Shown here one piece after another: positions 32,401 to 34,417 of a stretch of 34,417 bases of DNA; position 1 is the first letter of the stretch, and the number at the start of each line of letters is the position of its first letter. The DNA is from GWB1-38-13 sp964608405 (GTDB lineage: Bacteria > Patescibacteriota > Microgenomatia > UBA8517), in NCBI GenBank assembly GCA_964608405.1, contig CAZSNC010000004.1:1-34417 (forward strand), read 5' to 3'. A program made the translations under genes and the position numbers. The notes under the pieces are model-generated. The model saw only the letters and a program-made list of their open reading frames with translations. It did not search any database and was not told the origin of the DNA.

Positions 32401-32496
32401 TTATCTTTTGTGGGTTAACTTGTTAGCGATAAGAAGTACAGCAAATGCAAGAACTGCAAATATTACTAAAACTATTATTCCAATTTTTCCATCCAT
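32401..32496 (-). CDS. Small 31-aa putative single-pass membrane protein
   Basis: This short ORF starts at ATG 32494-32496 and ends with TAA at 32401-32403. The peptide has a short polar start (MDGK), one strongly hydrophobic stretch (about residues 5-24, IGIIVLVIFAVLAFAVLLIA) and a basic end (NKLTHKR), the layout of an N-out or tail-anchored single-pass peptide. It lies between htpX and gatC on the same strand, in a gap otherwise too long for this window. There is no Shine-Dalgarno site. Its function is unknown. Confidence 0.45.
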   Translation of the reverse strand: MDGKIGIIVLVIFAVLAFAVLLIANKLTHKR

Positions 32497-32551
32497 GTAT
32501 AAATTAAAAATGAAAAAGCAATTTTTGTCAACAGCAATTATTATCTAAATT

Positions 32552-33484
32552 CTACCCCATTTCCATTAAAACTTTTATTCTATCTTCAATCGGAGGATGA
32601 GTGTTAAAAAGTCCTGCAAACCAACCAACTGCTCCCCTGACGCCGCTTTTGAACGGATTGACAATGTAAAGATGTGCAGTTGCTTTATTGGCAGCCTCTA
32701 ATGGTTCTCTGTCCGTTTCCAACTTTTTTAGCGCAGAAATCAATCCATGAGGCTGTCTTGTAATTTCAACAGACCCGGCATCAGCCATATACTCTCTTCT
32801 TCTTGAAATAGCCAGTTGAATAAGTTGGGAAATAATTGGAGATAGAAGTGCAAATATCAACCCGAAGATCATGATAATGGACCCCATTTGATTGTTATCA
32901 TCATCTGAACTACCCCGTCTTCCAAACCAGCTTGCTCTTAAGAGCCAATCACCCAAAAGTGCGATTGTTCCTACCATTACAGAAACGACAGACATTAGGA
33001 GCATGTCGTAATTTTTAATATGTGTTATCTCATGGGCAAGAACACCCTCCAGTTCGGTACGGTTTAATTTTTCCAGAAGTCCTGTCGTTACACAAATTAC
33101 ACTGTGTTCATAATTTCGACCCGTTGCGAATGCGTTTGGAGCAGTGTCGGATATTACATAAAGCTTTGGCATTGGTAGCCCTTGTGACAGACAAAGATTT
33201 TCAACTGATGTATAAAAGTTAAAGTGTTCTTTTCTGTTTGCGGGTGATGCATTTGAAATGGAAAGGACTATTTTGTCGCTGAAATAATAGCTGATAAGCG
33301 TTGAAAGGCCGGAGAAGATTAGGGCAACACCCATATACCCAAATCCACCCGGTTGGTAACCCCAGTAAGCGCTTATGGCATTTGTAATTACATAAATAAC
33401 AACGCTCGAGAAAATGAAGAACAAGCTTATAACCACAAAACTTTTTATTATGTTTTTTGACTTTACTTCGTATATATTTTTCAT
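32552..33484 (-). CDS. htpX: Protease HtpX homologue
   Basis: HtpX is a membrane M48 zinc metalloprotease in quality control of membrane proteins. The start is the ATG at 33482-33484; a TTG 15 bases upstream is possible but weaker. The 310-residue protein has N-terminal helices (about 15-38 and 50-70), the substrate strand MPKLYVISDTAPNAFATGRN, the zinc motif H151-E152-x-x-H155 (VLAHEITHIKNYD), further helices (about 163-180 and 200-220), and the third ligand Glu in SRRREYMADAGSV. It pairs with lemA, a common bacterial neighbour. Confidence 0.95.
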   Translation of the reverse strand: MKNIYEVKSKNIIKSFVVISLFFIFSSVVIYVITNAISAYWGYQPGGFGYMGVALIFSGLSTLISYYFSDKIVLSISNASPANRKEHFNFYTSVENLCLSQGLPMPKLYVISDTAPNAFATGRNYEHSVICVTTGLLEKLNRTELEGVLAHEITHIKNYDMLLMSVVSVMVGTIALLGDWLLRASWFGRRGSSDDDNNQMGSIIMIFGLIFALLSPIISQLIQLAISRRREYMADAGSVEITRQPHGLISALKKLETDREPLEAANKATAHLYIVNPFKSGVRGAVGWFAGLFNTHPPIEDRIKVLMEMG

Positions 33485-33544
33485 ACAAAAACAATACAAT
33501 AACTTATACTTATTGCACCTTCATTTTTCCGATAGGTAAAAGCA

Positions 33545-34126
33545 TTATAAATCAACCTTAGGCGTTTCCATTTCAGACTCTTTTACTTCAACTTTACCCT
33601 CAGGTGTTTTAAGCCCCTGCATTTCCTCGAAACCGAATATCGACGCTATTAAATTTGACGGAAAGCTTACCCTTTTGACGTTAAAGTCAGCTGAAAGATC
33701 AATCAAAAGCCTTCTTGCGTACATTACCTTGTCGGATGTGTCTCTTAACTCATTCATTAAATTACTGACCACTTCTGCACCTTTTATTTCAGGATTACTT
33801 TCAACAACCACTTTTAAATCTGGAAGCAGTGATGATAACTTACTTCCGGCATCGGACATTTTTTGAACGTCTCCCGACTCTATAGCTCTCGAGATTGTCT
33901 TTCTTGCATCGGTTAATTTATCAAAAATACCCTTCTCGTGTTTGAGATATCCTTTGGCTGAAGATATCAGGTTGGGTATCAATTCGGCCTGCCTTTTTAA
34001 TTGGTTGCCGATTTCCTGAATCGAAGCCTTAATCCTTGCCTTACTCGATACAAAAAAGTTATAAATTGAAACTACGTAAAACAGTACAACTACTAATAGC
34101 AAAACTAATAACAATATCCAGTTCAT
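33545..34126 (-). CDS. lemA: LemA family protein
   Basis: This 193-residue protein has an N-terminal membrane helix (about 3-22, WILLLVLLLVVVLFYVVSIYN) followed by a long coiled helical domain with the family phrases IQEIGNQLKRQAELIPNLIS, KGYLKHEKGIFDKLTDARK and ARRLLIDLSADFNVKRVSFP. LemA proteins commonly sit beside HtpX; their role is not well defined. A Shine-Dalgarno-like AAGGTGG lies about 10 bases before the ATG. The gene has a good promoter and is upstream of htpX. Confidence 0.93.
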   Translation of the reverse strand: MNWILLLVLLLVVVLFYVVSIYNFFVSSKARIKASIQEIGNQLKRQAELIPNLISSAKGYLKHEKGIFDKLTDARKTISRAIESGDVQKMSDAGSKLSSLLPDLKVVVESNPEIKGAEVVSNLMNELRDTSDKVMYARRLLIDLSADFNVKRVSFPSNLIASIFGFEEMQGLKTPEGKVEVKESEMETPKVDL

Positions 34127-34173
34127 ATATTTTCACCACCTTCCGCATTCATACACTGATGTAATGACATATA

Positions 34174-34202
34174 ATAATAGACCAAATCTTCAGACAGGAC
34201 AA
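34174..34202 (-). promoter_or_regulatory. Promoter of lemA-htpX
   Basis: On the minus strand TTGTCC (34197-34202) and TATTAT (34174-34179) are 17 bases apart. Initiation near 34167 gives a 41-base leader that ends with a Shine-Dalgarno-like site, unlike the leaderless-type promoters elsewhere in the window. Confidence 0.5.
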
Positions 34203-34237
34203 ATTTTAAAAGGGAATGCTTAATTTCAGCTTAGAAA

Positions 34238-34417
34238 TCATATGAATAACTCTCTTTCGATGTTGTTGAGGCTTAGTGTGTTTATGATGCTGCCTTTTTC
34301 TGCCCATCCTCGTCTTGCAACATACACTGCATATTTCATATTGTCCATGTGGTCCACATGGTGCGAATCGGTTCCCATTGTCAGTTTAATACCGGCATTT
34401 ATTGCTTCTTTTACAAG
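34238..34417 (-). CDS. Partial PHP-domain protein, C-terminus similar to DNA polymerase X family
   Basis: The last 59 codons of a gene enter from the right edge and stop at TGA 34238-34240. The sequence KLTMGTDSHHVDHMDNMKYA followed by VYVARRGWAEKGSIINTLS matches the C-terminal PHP metal motif and following helix of bacterial PolX/PHP exonucleases ('tDaH....l......v..ArrgWl....v.Nt'). The polymerase part, if any, lies outside, so a stand-alone PHP phosphoesterase remains possible. Gene spacing to lemA is 111 bases with the lemA promoter. Confidence 0.8.
   Translation of the reverse strand, partial: LVKEAINAGIKLTMGTDSHHVDHMDNMKYAVYVARRGWAEKGSIINTLSLNNIERELFI

Noticed and set aside
32354..32548. 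Plus-strand ORF of 64 codons between gatC and htpX
   Set aside because: It is antisense to the 31-residue membrane ORF and to the gatC promoter, and its composition is low-complexity basic without a domain.
1..34417. CRISPR arrays, tRNA or rRNA genes, insertion sequences, phage genes
   Set aside because: No regularly spaced repeats, cloverleaf-like sequence, transposase or phage structural gene was seen. The holin-like protein is a chromosomal family member without phage context.

Overview
The window reads as a dense, AT-rich bacterial chromosome segment. It is most likely from a Patescibacteria/CPR lineage, perhaps the Microgenomates/WWE3/WS6 side, though the phylum is a guess. Supporting evidence: many proteins are short versions of their families (UvrC without a C-terminal HhH region, a 222-residue HolA-like delta subunit, compact GatB). 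Small CPR-typical families are present (DUF5652, DUF2905-like, a stand-alone EF-Tu domain-2-like protein). Shine-Dalgarno sites are rare and intergenic gaps are very short. TAA, TAG and TGA all end genes normally, so the UGA-recoded Absconditabacteria and Gracilibacteria are unlikely. No tRNA, rRNA, CRISPR array, insertion sequence or integrase was seen.

Layout: nearly everything is on the minus strand. Positions 1-2600 look accessory: a partial glycosyltransferase-like gene, a gene broken by two in-frame TAG codons, two plus-strand orphans (one with a methyltransferase-like fold), and two small minus-strand ORFs that follow an oligopeptide-binding-like protein without a gap. From 2.5 to 13.4 kb lies a nucleotide-excision-repair block (uvrB, uvrA, a secreted transglutaminase-like protein, uvrC, a holin-like membrane protein, then secG and the binding protein), with lexA divergent from uvrB. 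From 13.4 to 21.6 kb come central carbon metabolism (dedA, eno, ppsA, a phosphoglucose/phosphomannose isomerase, a phosphomannomutase), holA, a zinc-metallopeptidase-like gene and an EF-Tu domain-2-like gene. From 21.6 to 24.5 kb are ruvC, DUF5652, a SurA-N-like protein, a DUF2905-like protein, a plus-strand phosphodiester glycosidase and rplS. From 24.5 to 32.3 kb is dnaE-gatB-MFS-gatA-gatC (transcribed gatC to dnaE). The right end holds a 31-residue membrane ORF, the htpX/lemA pair and the C-terminus of a PolX-like PHP protein.

How the genes work together: lexA next to uvrB/uvrA/uvrC, with ruvC, dnaE, holA and polX-like PHP nearby, gives a replication/repair-rich neighbourhood with a likely SOS switch. 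ppsA-eno is a compact lower-glycolysis/gluconeogenesis unit. The isomerase and mutase link fructose-6-P to glucose- and mannose-phosphates for sugar-nucleotide and envelope synthesis. GatCAB performs transamidation of misacylated tRNA.

No unmistakable new defence or mobile system was found. The most interesting points are the many promoters placed a few bases from start codons (probable leaderless mRNAs), candidate operators at lexA, uvrA and gatC, a transglutaminase-like gene inside the uvr operon, an exporter inserted in the gat operon, and coupled small ORFs.
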